Assembly: GCA_963281255.1 (NCBI GenBank)
Contig: OY725488.1
Coordinates: 10,141,524-10,205,523 of the forward strand
Direction: 5' to 3'
DNA: 64,000 nucleotides
Source: Aphrocallistes beatrix
Taxonomy: Eukaryota > Porifera > Hexactinellida > Sceptrulophora > Aphrocallistidae
Position numbers and translations under genes: made by a program. Under the pieces are notes generated by a model, which saw nothing but the letters and a program-made list of their open reading frames with translations, did not search any database and was not told the origin of the DNA. This document shows positions 1 through 10,512 of this stretch, one piece after another. Position 1 is the stretch's first letter. Every line of letters starts with the position of its first letter.

Positions 1-107
1 CACGTAAAATCTAGATGCCTAATTTACGGGACGGGACAGCATTCAATCCCGTAAATTAGGTCCTTAGATTTTCCGTGGGACAGTACCATCCCATCCCTTA
101 AATTAGG

Positions 108-483
108 TACCGTATTTCCCTGAATAAGCGCTGGGGCTTGAATAAGCGCCGGGTCTAAAGGGTGAGCGAAATAAATAAGCGCCTGGGCTCGAATAAGCGT
201 CGGACACGGGGCATTTTAGTTCTCTGAACATCATATCAAACTAGTATTCTCAGTAGTGGCATAGATACAAGTGCTTTTTGAAACATTACATTATCCTTTT
301 TTAATAGAACTAACATTCTCAGTTGTGGCAAAAATAAAAGTGCCAGTCAATGTAGTAAACAAAGAAAAGAGCGCCGGTCAAAATAGCGAATGAAAAAAAT
401 AAGCGCCGGTTTGAATAAGCGCCCGGTCTAAAGGGTGAGCGAAATAAATAAGCGCCCGGGCGCTTATTCGAAGCAATACGGTA
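108..483. mobile_element. TIR MITE with TA target duplication (GAATAAGCGCC arms)
   Basis: The element starts CCGTATT next to a TA (108-109) and ends AATACGG next to a TA (482-483). The inner arms carry repeated GAATAAGCGCC motifs on the left and an AATAAGCGCCCGGG...TTATT palindrome near 447-468. Terminal inverted repeats plus a TA duplication fit a non-autonomous Tc1/mariner-type element. It has no coding capacity. Flanking sequence at 20-105 carries GGGACGGGAC-type repeats also seen near 7264-7340. Confidence 0.65.
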
Positions 484-1129
484 TGCCCAATAAAAAAGAT
501 CAGCGTTTTGATATATAAGATTCTAATGTGAATCCTCATTCCAAAAGTTGTGCCACACAGAACTACAAAAAAGAAGAGTTCTTAGACTATGAATGCAGTT
601 AAACAGTGAGAAAGTTCAACATTTATATTAAGTGTAAGACACAAGAAATTCATTTATATAAGTTGACTAATTAGGCCAGGGGATCAGGATTTGGACCCAG
701 GTTCAAACCTCCATCATATAAGGAATATATGGTCCAACTTTGGTGCAATTTGGTTTAATAGAATTTCCAGGAACGAGCAGAGAGACGTCGCAAGTCGATC
801 ATGACATGATAGTAGGGTTGAAAACATTGATTCCGTGACATGAGCTAGGTATTGCTAGAAATGTCATATATAGTAAGGTGTGAAACCGCAAAACTAAAAA
901 AATTACAATTAATTAATCTAAACGGACGTGTCCAATGGATTCCCATATGTGACTTCCTATTCGTCAATAATATTATATTTAACGATTTGGTTAAATGCTA
1001 AGGAGATATCGGTGCATGATCGGGAAAACAAAATTTGGCCCCTTGCCCATCGGATTAACGCTCTAGTACTCTCAATCTTAATTGTGTTCTATATTAATAA
1101 TACTTGTTTACTGCGGATTTACCAATCAG

Positions 1130-1275
1130 GCATGGGCGTAGCCATGGGGGGGCCTGGCCCCCCTAAACTTTCACTCGGCCCCCTCAAAATAAATAAATCA
1201 CTTTGAAATTTGATCTAAATAATGGCCCTCCCTAAAATATATCCAGCCCCCAAATAAAATTTTGGGATCAGGGTG
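1130..1275. repeat. G/C-rich dispersed repeat end (GGCGTAGCCATGGGGG type)
   Basis: A GC-rich patch with the palindromic core GGGGGGGCCTGGCCCCCC in AT-rich DNA. Similar starts occur at 34731-34792 and 41469, so it looks like the end of a hAT-like or other TIR transposon family. No partner end was found nearby. The small open frame across it (928-1206) is not a credible gene. The rest of 484-1930 shows no gene. Confidence 0.4.
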
Positions 1276-1936
1276 TCACAATAGTAACAAATGCCCCAAA
1301 ATAGTAAAACAATTAATAAAAATCAACTTATAATGGATTTATGACTATATTCTGATTTTATTTAACATTTATTTTTAGATATGGGGCGCTGGCTATTGGA
1401 TTTTTGGGTCTCCTAAATGCCGCCCAGACTTTTGAGAGTGGCATAGTCGCTTATCTGAAACTATCAAAACCAATCATCAAACCTTCCACGCTGGCAAACA
1501 GTCACGGAATCGAATCACTCGATATTTCCGATCCAACTATAAGGTATCCCCTATGTTAGGACCTGGACTAAAAATTGACATCAAATATTACAATACAAGC
1601 GCGCTTCGCTTGGTTGCGCTTCGGAGTTACTCAATATAACCTATTTTGGGGATATATATTATATTTACTCTGTATAAATACCGTAAACAATACTGTAAAG
1701 GCGACTTTGGCCCTTAGAGGTAACTTTTTTCCCCACAATAGCAATTTTAATAAAATATACTCAAGCATAGTCTACTCTGATAATGCCTCACAATAAAATA
1801 ACCAAGGATGCGGTAATAGCCGAATGGATTAATACAGGATTAGCCTAAAATCGTTAATCATGTAGAATACGCATTAAGAATGTATTACCAGTATATATAA
1901 AAATGGCATCAAAGTACTACATATATCCATTTTTTG

Positions 1937-2085
1937 CAGAGGTGTGAAAATTTCGCTTAGATCTTCGAAATTAATCATAGATTCATCATTTGACACCTAT
2001 ATGCCAATTTTCGTATCTCTATGATTTACCAACTCTTCAATCAATTCAGACAAACAAACAAAAAATCCTAGCGTTTTGATACATT
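1937..2085 (+). repeat. Retroposon 3' end family, copy 1
   Basis: The stretch from GAGGTGTGAAAATTTCGC to a (CAAA)n tract and TTTTGATAC closely matches 58161-58325; a shorter relative lies at 17018-17085. A (CAAA)n tract followed by TTTTAATATATAAGATT-like sequence is typical of the 3' tails of RTE/CR1-like LINEs and the SINEs that use them. This is a tail only; no reverse transcriptase is attached. Confidence 0.5.
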
Positions 2086-2088
2086 AGA

Positions 2089-2480
2089 CATGGCTTACTA
2101 TATTATACGGCTATCTAAGAGGCCGAGAAGGCCCATAAAATAGAAGGCCGATTGAAAATGTCTCAAATAACTCATTTCATGATTTTTTGTCATAGTTTAA
2201 ACTTATGGTTATATAATATGACTTCATTTACATTCAAATAATTGCTTTATTCTCATTTTTCATCAGCATCAATTGAAAAAATACATAATAAAGTTGAACT
2301 AGTAGTACTTGACTACTTGTGGGAATTCAATTGTCTGGTTTTAATAGACAACCAAATGCATTAATTTGTTACTTCTAATATAGTATAGTATAGCAAACAA
2401 TATATGTAAAACACATCGGCCTTCTATTTTATGAGCCTTCTCGGCCTCTTAGATAACCGTATATAATATAGTAAGCCATG
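2089..2480. mobile_element. MITE with about 66-bp TIRs and CATTAGA target duplication
   Basis: The element begins CATGGCTTACTATATTATA and ends with its inverse; the two ends are close inverted matches over about 66 bp, including AAGAGGCCGAGAAGGC. CATTAGA flanks both ends (2082-2088 and 2481-2487), a 7-bp duplication extendable to 8 bp with one mismatch. It sits immediately after the retroposon tail. Noncoding and about 392 bp; probably a hAT-like MITE. Confidence 0.75.
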
Positions 2481-2715
2481 CATTAGACTTTAATAACAGA
2501 TGCCGAGTCGCGAGTATTCCTACCTGGCTACTCAAGGTGTCCCTGGACTTTATCATCCTAGGACAGGAATTTCCATAAGGTCTGATGAACGAGAGGCCCC
2601 TCGGTCTAGTTTCACAAATCTAAGGATTTGGGGGATGCATTAATGGAAGTTTTTAATGAAAAAGGTTTTGCTATAATGCGAAATACTAGATTTACTCATT
2701 TTAATAAATTTTAAA

Positions 2716-4685
2716 CTAGCTGACCAATCGTTTCAATTCTTTCCCTTTAATCATTCCCCTCACCGGGGCTATGCTCATCAGGTCCACCACTCTCAGTCCG
2801 TGCTTCTCTCCTCCCACCGCGAACACGTACGGACTGTCCGGAGAGAAACCCGCGCAGTAGAGCTTCCCAGCCCCGGGACTCACCGAGTGCAGACACTTCG
2901 CCTCTCCGGGGGACAGCTCCCACACCTTGTAGGACTTGTCTACAGACGTGGATACGAGGAGGCCGGGAAGGAATGTGCTGAGTGCGATGTCTGTGACTGC
3001 ACCATCATGTGCTGAGATCTGCAGCAGGATGTCTCCTGACTCTGCACTGATGCAGAAGACTCTTCCGTTCTCAGTGCAGGCCAGGATGTGTGAGGGGGAG
3101 AAGTGGTCCCAGACAACTTTCTCCACCTCGCTGGAGAGACTGGCTGAGAGGATCAGTTTGTCTTCTCTCGCGCAGTCGTAGACACGGACTGATCCGTCCA
3201 CACATCCGGACAGCAGGAGGGAGGGGTTGTACGGGTTCCAACTGACACTCTGGACTGTGTCGGGGTGTGGCAATGTTTCGACACACTTGTGAGTGCTGAG
3301 GTCCCACACACGGACAGTGTGATCAGCTGATCCGCTAGCGAGGAGGTGCGGGGTGTTCTTGTTCCAAGATAGACACAGGACAGAGTTAGTGTGTTTCTTA
3401 ACAGAAACTTTACTCTCTTTCTTTTTCTTCTTCTTCTTCTTCAGCTTCCCAAGAATGATACACGGCTCCACTGCATCGACCAGATCCAAGTCCCACAGCT
3501 CAATACACGGCTCCATAGTGGCTACAGCCACCAATGATAGGCCTTCTAGCCTGACCAGCTCAATGGCTAGTGGGTAGGCATTCAGCATTATCTCGTGGTG
3601 GCAGAATAGGTCTAGAGATGTGTCATTGTAGACGTGCACCTCCACCACACTGTACTCCTCATCCGCTCGTCCCACCAGCAGGAGGTTATCTGATTGGTTG
3701 ATGGTGTAGTCCTGGCTGGAGGTGTCGCTGAGGTTATCTAGGGTGACGTAGGGGTCTTCTTTCGGGTGTGTGTAGCAGGTCAGGCCCTCCATGCAGGCGC
3801 CGGTTAGATGCAGCCCCTCTTCTGCCCCGTACGTGTCCAGGTCGTAGAGCTTAGAGATCTCATCTGGCTCTGCGCCTCCTGTCGCTTGCATCCCATTCTG
3901 ATCATCTATAAATAGAAATAAATAGAAATATTCACGACGGAATATGACAGGGAATTTTAATGATTAAAACCATGGATACATATACTGGCTGTATCAACTC
4001 ATTTTGAGTTGGCAATATACGATGTAGTTCATTTTTTGAATGAGTTGAATGAGTTCGTAGATAAAAATGATCTTTTTTGTCAATTCAATTTGAGTTGATA
4101 CAACCATGGATAATGTATAGGCGTTAATCTCCCCAAATTCAGGTCTTGGCTAGGGAGTCAAATATTTGAGGAATTAATTAATAATCCCCTGGATGGTTTG
4201 GGGTTTTTTCTATTTATAGTAAATACTCCGATTTTTTATGGCTTCCCCGCTAAAAATGGCTTAAACCGGAAGCGACACATTCCAGGGGCAATTGAGGGTG
4301 AAATTAATTATTGATCGCCATAAAACACTTGGTCTCAGATGCAGACAAAGTTTGCATTCAAAGACAGAAGCTATGCAAGTAATATTATAAATAATTCTAT
4401 TCCAATCAAATGGCAGTTTTGATAAAAAATAGCCAAAAAGTCAAAAGGTCAAATTATCTATGCATTGAATCCCCAACATCTGCGCCTATGAATAGCGGAT
4501 CAAACTCAGATAACAGAACTCCAACCTATAACATTAGATTCATCCTCGGTGTTGTCAGTGACGTCATCATCTTGGTGTTGCTGCAGCAGCTCGTGTACCT
4601 GAGACTCGTCTAGTTGGATCTTCTCAGGGTTTGGGTTAGCCACTCCCTTCGGGACCCAACCCACCGATGAGATGACAGACGGCAT
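2716..4685 (-). CDS. PWP1: PWP1 homologue (periodic tryptophan protein 1, WD40), two exons
   Basis: PWP1 is a nucleolar WD-repeat protein that in other eukaryotes acts in ribosome biogenesis and rDNA chromatin control. Exon 2 (2716-3905) encodes WD40 repeats, a DPYVTL block, a DNLLLVGRA block, EVHVYN, IELWDLD and a lysine run, all in the PWP1 order. Exon 1 (4526-4685) begins ATG at 4685 and encodes the family N-terminus with GWVPKGVANPNPEKIQL. The donor after 4526 reads GTTGG and the acceptor before 3905 reads TATAG. The join is phase 1, restores an Asp codon and yields about 449 residues, near family length. The 620-bp intron holds two repeats. The lysine run (about residues 205-213) matches a basic stretch in animal PWP1. 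Family identity is confident; the splice sites were read by eye. Confidence 0.9.
3985..4107. mobile_element. Short TIR element in the PWP1 intron (TGTATCAACTCA ends)
   Basis: It begins GGCTGTATCAACTCATTTTG and ends with the near-inverse ATTTGAGTTGATACAACC, with internal GAATGAGTTGAATGAG repeats. ACCATGGATA occurs on both outer sides, possibly a target duplication. A larger relative is at 57725-57955. Noncoding MITE. Confidence 0.55.
4170..4320. repeat. Dispersed repeat (CTATTTATAGTAA...AAACCGGAA), copy in PWP1 intron
   Basis: The CTATTTATAGTA, GGCTTCCCCGC and GGCTTAAACCGGAA blocks recur inverted at 24130-24280 and, diverged, at 44600-44700. It is rich in TTAATTAAT at one edge. Probably a small MITE family; not coding. 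Confidence 0.5.
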
Positions 4686-5198
4686 TGATCAATTCCCAAA
4701 TCTTAGTTCGACTAGCAAAGCTATGGAATAATAGCATTATAATCTAAACCAGTGGCGGGCAACCTTAATCATTAAGTGGGCCATAATTGGGTCTCGCGGG
4801 CCCCAAATCTGTCAGTTCTTGTTACGGTCACACCATGGCCGTAGCAAGAACTGAGATTAGAAACCTATATGGAAGCAATGTAACAACTAAAAGTATACTT
4901 ATAAAAGCAAAAATAAGTAAAATAAATTGAAACATCATATAATGATTATAGAAAATATATTGATATTCAGCATCAATTTCATACCAAAATTAGGCGGGCC
5001 TATTTTGTATCACAACCACTAACGCGCGGGTCCCATAATATAGTGTTTTGGAAGAGTCGCGGGCCATCAAATTTAGTCTCGCGGGCCCCAGGTTGCCCAC
5101 CGCTGATCTAAACTGTGTCAAGGCATTGATCAATTCCCAATTCTTAGTTCGACTAACAGAGCTATGGAATAATAGCATTATAATCTAGACTGTGTCAA
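4681..5198. repeat. 77-bp tandem duplication over the PWP1 start, split by a MITE
   Basis: One unit begins GGCATTGATCAATTCCC at 4681 and, after removal of the inserted MITE and one target-site copy, ends at 5121. The second unit is 5122-5198. They differ by a few substitutions. The unit contains the PWP1 start codon (4683-4685) and the DNA just upstream, so the promoter-proximal region is duplicated and then pushed apart by the insertion. Confidence 0.8.
4750..5105. mobile_element. hAT-type MITE with perfect 8-bp TSD (ATCTAAAC)
   Basis: It starts CAGTGGCGGGCAACCT and ends AGGTTGCCCACCGCTG. ATCTAAAC is found on both sides (4742-4749 and 5106-5113), the 8-bp duplication typical of hAT transposons. 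The 356-bp element is noncoding. A diverged end of the same kind (AAATTTAGTCTCGC) lies near 42775-42812. Confidence 0.88.
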
Positions 5199-7008
5199 GT
5201 CTGTAGAATCATTTTCTAATCACGTTAATTGCTCACATTATATCTCTAATTAGATGGTTTAATTAGTCCTAATTATTTCTTATTTGAGAAAACTCGTTGA
5301 ATTTTGATTAGTTATTTCTTGCGATGTGACAACAGATGTGAGAGTTAGATGTCTATCTATTCAATGGAGTAAATTGAATAGTATAGTCTCCACTACAACT
5401 AATGGTAAATTACTGTGTTGTAACTTGTAACTCAAATAGTTGTGATGTCAATATTTATTTTGAGATCGAATAATCTAGTTATTTAGAGTATCAATAATCA
5501 TGGACACAATTTTGTGGTGATGGTTTTCAAGTTACGATGAACCAGATTTAACCACAGGGCCATTTGAGTAAGCGAAACTAAATCTTACGATTCTATGGAT
5601 AATCTCGGAATTCTACACTAAAACCATTCATGGTTTTGCAGTATTAGAATCTCACGGATCTACCCAACAGACCTAACTTACACTTGACGGACAAAAGTAT
5701 TTGAACATTTCATTATTTCCATACAAATAGTACTAAATTGGATATTTCATAAAGGAGAATGCATTCAAAATCTAAAAAATACTAAGAATCTGCTCTCAGA
5801 ATCGAAACCTACACAATCGAATTCGTCACAGTTGAAGATTTCTAATAAATTGATCATCCTAATGAATAAAATTTCAACATGTGCCACCAGGGGAATTCAT
5901 GACCATCATGTGTCGTTATGATAAACATATGCGGCACTGATGACTAATTTGAAAACTTTGGGAATGAACAATTGGTTAGAAATCTTCTCTGACTTATTCG
6001 AATGTGTACTTCATAAATGAGATGTCTAGTCTCACCATATACTTTGCCCTTAAAGTTGTACAGATACCATTCCCTGCTGACAGACAGGAATTCGTGGTTG
6101 CTTACGTGTAGAGGAGAGTCAACTGGATCAGCTGTTTCAGCTGGGAGATGGTATCCTCTGCCTCTCGTGTTCCGAACTAGGACAACTTCTTAAGTTCAGC
6201 GTCACACCGCTCTCTCAGCTTCAATCTCCCTAGCCATCTTTTCCCTCAGTGAGTGGATCATATATATCTCCATACTAACCTTGATCCTGAATAACTGATG
6301 TATCGTCCTGTTACTCTGTCTCCCTGGTTCCCATCTTAACTCTCTCCTTGGGCTTCACTTAGGATTGATACCGGAGTACGAGCTAAGATTAGCAGAAAAC
6401 ATGTGTATTATCAACCACCACTGAAACTATAATGCCCACAGATATTCTCATACTTATTGGGTGAGAACGGGAACGAATGTTTTCCCGTGTAAATTCCCAC
6501 AGAATTCCTGGGCATTCCCATGCAAATTAGTAAATTCCTGAAATATACCGGACTTAGGGCGGCATTGGGCACAATTTAGGAGTAAATTAGTTGTACTAGA
6601 TTAAATGGGTATTCATATTTCCCGAAATCTAACACCTGACTTCGTAATTTACAGGAATGTAGGAATATAATCTCAATCCCCATTCCTAGAGGATATCTAT
6701 GGGAATTCCCATAGGACCCAGATGAGTACTCTCATCGGACTCATAAAATTCCCTAAGAAAACTCAATGGGATTGGGGTTCCCATAAGGATTTGCATATAT
6801 AATTTCAAAAGTATTCACACAGATAAATTATTACCTGTGGAATTTCTATGGGAAAACCCACAGGATTCCAGTGTGATCCACAGCAATCCTATAGGGATAC
6901 CCATACATATCTTTTTCCGGAAATTAGATATCATTATTGTCCTGGTTGAATCTCCTAATTCCTAATTTAGACACTGAGATATTCCGTTGGCGTACCGTTA
7001 AATGGAGC
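5199..7008. other. Noncoding stretch with no supported gene
   Basis: AT-rich sequence without a convincing reading frame. On the minus strand at about 6010-6290, short broken frames read like a coiled-coil relic (for example MAREIEAERAV and SREWYLYNFKGKVYGETRH), separated by stops; this may be a decayed pseudogene that I cannot name. From 6440 to 6960 there are loose repeats of ATTCCCATAGG / ATTCCCACAGG. Confidence 0.35.
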
Positions 7009-7144
7009 TATTTAAAAGTAAGTAGCGCATGCGCTGCATTTGAGTAGCGCATGCGCTACATTTGAGTAGCGCATACGCTGTACTACTCAAAAGCAGCGCA
7101 TGCGCTACTCAAATGCAGCGCATGCGCTACTTACTTTTTAAATA
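7009..7144. repeat. Near-perfect inverted repeat of AGCGCATGCGCT units
   Basis: Left and right arms of about 50 bp are almost exact inverse copies, each containing two TAGCGCATGCGCT blocks spaced by ATTTGAG or CTCAAAT. AGCGCATGCGCT is itself a palindrome, so the stretch can form a long hairpin or a cruciform. It lies inside a TTTAAA-flanked AT-rich region and is probably a small foldback element. Confidence 0.8.
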
Positions 7145-8570
7145 TATGGTTAAATTAGATAATTATACATATACAACACGTCAAATACTATAACCATATA
7201 CATGTACATGTATAACTAACAGGGAATCTCTTTTTTCTGCATTCAGTGGGCATGCCTACTGTGGAGTGGGACAGGTTAGAGGCCTAGTTTATGGAACGGG
7301 ACGAAAAATTTTGATTTCCGTCCCGTCCCGGAAATTAGTCATGTCCTATTCAATATCTTAGCTGTGTTATTATTGTTATATATATATGTACGGACTAGAA
7401 ACAACCATAATAAACTTCTTATTTAGTATCTAATATGTACGTCTGAGCTACCAAGGAAGCTGTGACCATCTCACACTTGGTCTAGAGATAGACTGTACTA
7501 AGAGAGGAAGTGGAGTAGAATACTACTTTCTGAAAGGAAGAAATCCTGACTCATAACCTCTTCACGGCTACCTCAATACCCATCACTTTCAATACTGCTG
7601 ACTAAACAGTATATTCTATGGGAAATATGGCAAAGTCTGTTGATAATACTTTGCTTTCATTCAGATATGATATAATTTTTTCTACAAATTTTTGATAAAT
7701 TCAACTAATAGCAGACTATTTTAATTATTGTATGCATTTCTATGGTATATTCACTACACTATTAATAACTTTAGATCAGATGAAAAATATCACTTCAACA
7801 CTAAGATACTAATCTTTCACATGTATGTGGGAAATTATACAAGTACTTTACATGTGTTTTATTCATTTTAATTTAGCTCAGGTTCATTAAGATTAATGAA
7901 TAATCAATTGACGGTTGTAGTGCAAAAGTAGAGTTCAATGGAGCAAATTTTGTAGAGAGAGAACAAACAAGAAAATGAATGTTGGAAGTAGGCCAGGTAA
8001 TTAGTATCCAAATGTAGATAATAGAAGTGCATGCATGACTACTAACATCAAATTACAAAAGATAGAACTTGGATAGTTAACGGCAATTAGTACACAGTTT
8101 TATATGCAGAATAACAATAATCTTCAAATCATATTCTTCAATACATGGATTTATAGTAGGATAATCAGATATTTAAACCTAAACCTGAAGAGATTCCCAC
8201 TTTTCCTGTACACAAATGAAGACTCATAATATTTTGAAACTTACTCCCTTCTCCAGAAGAAAAAAATGTCTACAATATTTGCTTTTGTTTGTAGAAAAAA
8301 GGTAGACATAGACAAAAACAACAGGACATAAACCTCAAAAAGAAACTAGAGAAACCTTTTTCCTAAATTTCAAAATGACTGAAATACCCAAAAAAGTTCC
8401 ATCTGTCTGTCACTCTAATTTGAAGAATTTTAAGGAGTAACGAAAGAAATGGAAAGGAAATATAATTGTAAAAAGGTGAGAATAAATAAGTTACATTAAA
8501 ACCCAATAGTATACGTACATATATACAAAGTAAAATAATATATATACGTACATGCAAGTGTAACTATAAA
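7145..8570. other. Noncoding stretch with no supported gene
   Basis: AT-rich. A GGGACGGGAC...CCGTCCCGTCCC inverted motif lies at about 7264-7340, resembling the motif at 25-105. A low-value minus frame at 8363-8557 has no family features. The end of this stretch is the likely 3' flank of the minus-strand receptor gene. Confidence 0.4.
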
Positions 8571-9890
8571 CTAAACAACTTTATTACTTAGTACAATCGT
8601 AGAAGTTTTCTTTTTCTTACATTTCAGTTTCTTGCAGGGGAAATTTAGCACTGGTAGAACGAGGATAAATATCATCCGAATAGCGAGACCATAGAATTCG
8701 AAATTAAATGGTACTCTACTCTCTTGTACTAACAACTGATCTTGACGAGGTAGTAGCGTTAAAGTTTGGTTCTGTATTGTGGAATTACTATTGTGTGAAC
8801 TGTACAGACTTCGTAACGTGAGCATAGCCAAATAATCCCTGAATTCATGTTCTAGTTGATGCTCTTGAACGAAAGTATATATTATCGAGACGGATATGAT
8901 AGAGATTAGGATGTAGTAAGTGATGGAGAAGAACAGGAGACGCTTTTCTATTGGATGGACAGCCTGTGGCTTACCAGTTTTCTCTGCGCCTATCTGTACC
9001 TGGCTGTGTATTCTGTAGATGATGAGGACAATAACAGTGATTGTAACCCCACTTATCAATGTGTGAGGCACGTTCTCACAGATAATACTAACGATAATAT
9101 TCACCGGGACCGGAAATAACACCTCTTCTGATAGTTTGTACCCTGTGAATGGAATGAAAGGGCCTAGTGCACAGAGGAATGGGTACACCGCGCATATCGC
9201 AATTTCCACCACGATTATCACGATTCTGTTGCGTCTTGAGTAGAATAAATCTTTCATTGGGAAACTCACTGAAATTAGTATTAGCGTAACAGCCATAACA
9301 AACCACAGTCTGGTCGCGATGGCACTTATCGTTATGAGTGCTCCCATAATGTGGAGCTGTATGGGAGGGCTTTCATGTAAGGTGTCATAGTCTATGTCTC
9401 TATTCTCGCAATAGAAAATGTCTACTCCGATGACGTCAGGGATACCTATGATGCACGCTAGCAGCAGGTTGGATAGGATTCCTATGAAGATGGGATGGTG
9501 CTGGAATTTCATTGTCTTCCGGATCATAAACGAGCGGTAAATCGCGAAGATACTAATTCCAATGTTAATCAGTCCGATTATTCCATATATAACCCTTATT
9601 CCTATATATTTCCCCGTGGAAGGAACCAGCCCGCATTTAAGTTGACAGCTTTGCTTGTCGGCGGAGTATGTGTATGGATACGGACATAGTACAGTCACGT
9701 TAGATAAATCAAGTTCTTGAAGGAGAATTTCGTTCTGAGAAGTGTTAGGTGTTGGGAATATTTCTGCATAGAGAGGACCTCCAAGCGGCGATAACGATAT
9801 AGTCCAAGCTAGGCCAATACACACTACCGCCAGTATCCTCCAGATGCAATACTTCCCGCTTCTGAATCGTTCATTGGATCTATCCACCAT
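8571..9890 (-). CDS. Orphan seven-pass receptor-like protein A, intronless
   Basis: A 439-residue multi-pass membrane protein. Hydrophobic segments lie at about 17-38 (signal anchor or extra helix), 96-118, 134-152, 183-208, 222-246, 264-294, 318-342 and 402-417. A short ectodomain (39-95) between the first two segments has candidate N-glycosylation sites (NTS, NVT) and conserved Cys residues (CPYPY, CQLKCG). The C-tail is lysine-rich. The pattern of a Cys-rich stretch just before TM1, an HPIF block and a TRLWF helix faintly recalls the Frizzled class, but there is no Frizzled Cys-rich domain and no KTxxxW motif, so I do not assign it. It is clearly paralogous to the next gene upstream, in tandem and on the same strand. 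Ligand and pathway are unknown. Confidence 0.75.
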   Translation of the reverse strand: MVDRSNERFRSGKYCIWRILAVVCIGLAWTISLSPLGGPLYAEIFPTPNTSQNEILLQELDLSNVTVLCPYPYTYSADKQSCQLKCGLVPSTGKYIGIRVIYGIIGLINIGISIFAIYRSFMIRKTMKFQHHPIFIGILSNLLLACIIGIPDVIGVDIFYCENRDIDYDTLHESPPIQLHIMGALITISAIATRLWFVMAVTLILISVSFPMKDLFYSRRNRIVIIVVEIAICAVYPFLCALGPFIPFTGYKLSEEVLFPVPVNIIVSIICENVPHTLISGVTITVIVLIIYRIHSQVQIGAEKTGKPQAVHPIEKRLLFFSITYYILISIISVSIIYTFVQEHQLEHEFRDYLAMLTLRSLYSSHNSNSTIQNQTLTLLPRQDQLLVQESRVPFNFEFYGLAIRMIFILVLPVLNFPCKKLKCKKKKTSTIVLSNKVV

Positions 9891-10512
9891 CTGTTGCTTC
9901 TGTTAACTTGATTTACCTGTCTTTGACTGACTTATCTCTGAAATTGCTAATAATTAAAAACTAGCAAAACATTCGTAATTTTATATGATCTATATGTAAC
10001 TATTTTTGAATTTTTTCTGATTGAATGACAAAATTTGAATTCTCTATCAAGTGTTGGATTTTCCTGATTCTACTACATTTCCTAATTATGTGCTTAAGTC
10101 ATGACCGTATACATAACAACTATGCCGTAACTTATAAAGCAAAAACTAATTAAAACAGTCAGCTGATATCGAAAAGTGGAATGGTAAGTATTGGTTAACT
10201 GTCGCCCTCATCTCTGCTTGTATCTAAATAATATAACTGAATGCAGTCAGTACTAGAGCACAACTAACAGGGTAGCAGTTCATATCATTAAGGTGCATTA
10301 TCAAGTTCATGTTATCTAATACGCTAATAATATAGTCGAGTCATATGTACCTGGAAGAATCCCCAACCAATAGAATTGAACTCAGATAAGTTTATTTGCA
10401 TAAAAACGGATATATTACATGATTCCAAAAAATTCAAATTGGGGATCAAATATATGTGATGCATTCTACACTCAATTTCAACGTGTTGCATGTTAATCAT
10501 TTGGCTGCAAGT
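9891..10512. other. Intergenic gap between the tandem receptor genes
   Basis: About 620 bp of AT-rich sequence. It should hold the promoter of receptor A and the 3' end of receptor B (both minus). No clear motif is seen. Confidence 0.4.

Noticed and set aside
928-1206. A 92-residue plus-strand protein with GGPGPP
   Set aside because: The Gly/Pro part comes from a GC-rich transposon-like repeat end; the rest is AT-rich without motifs.
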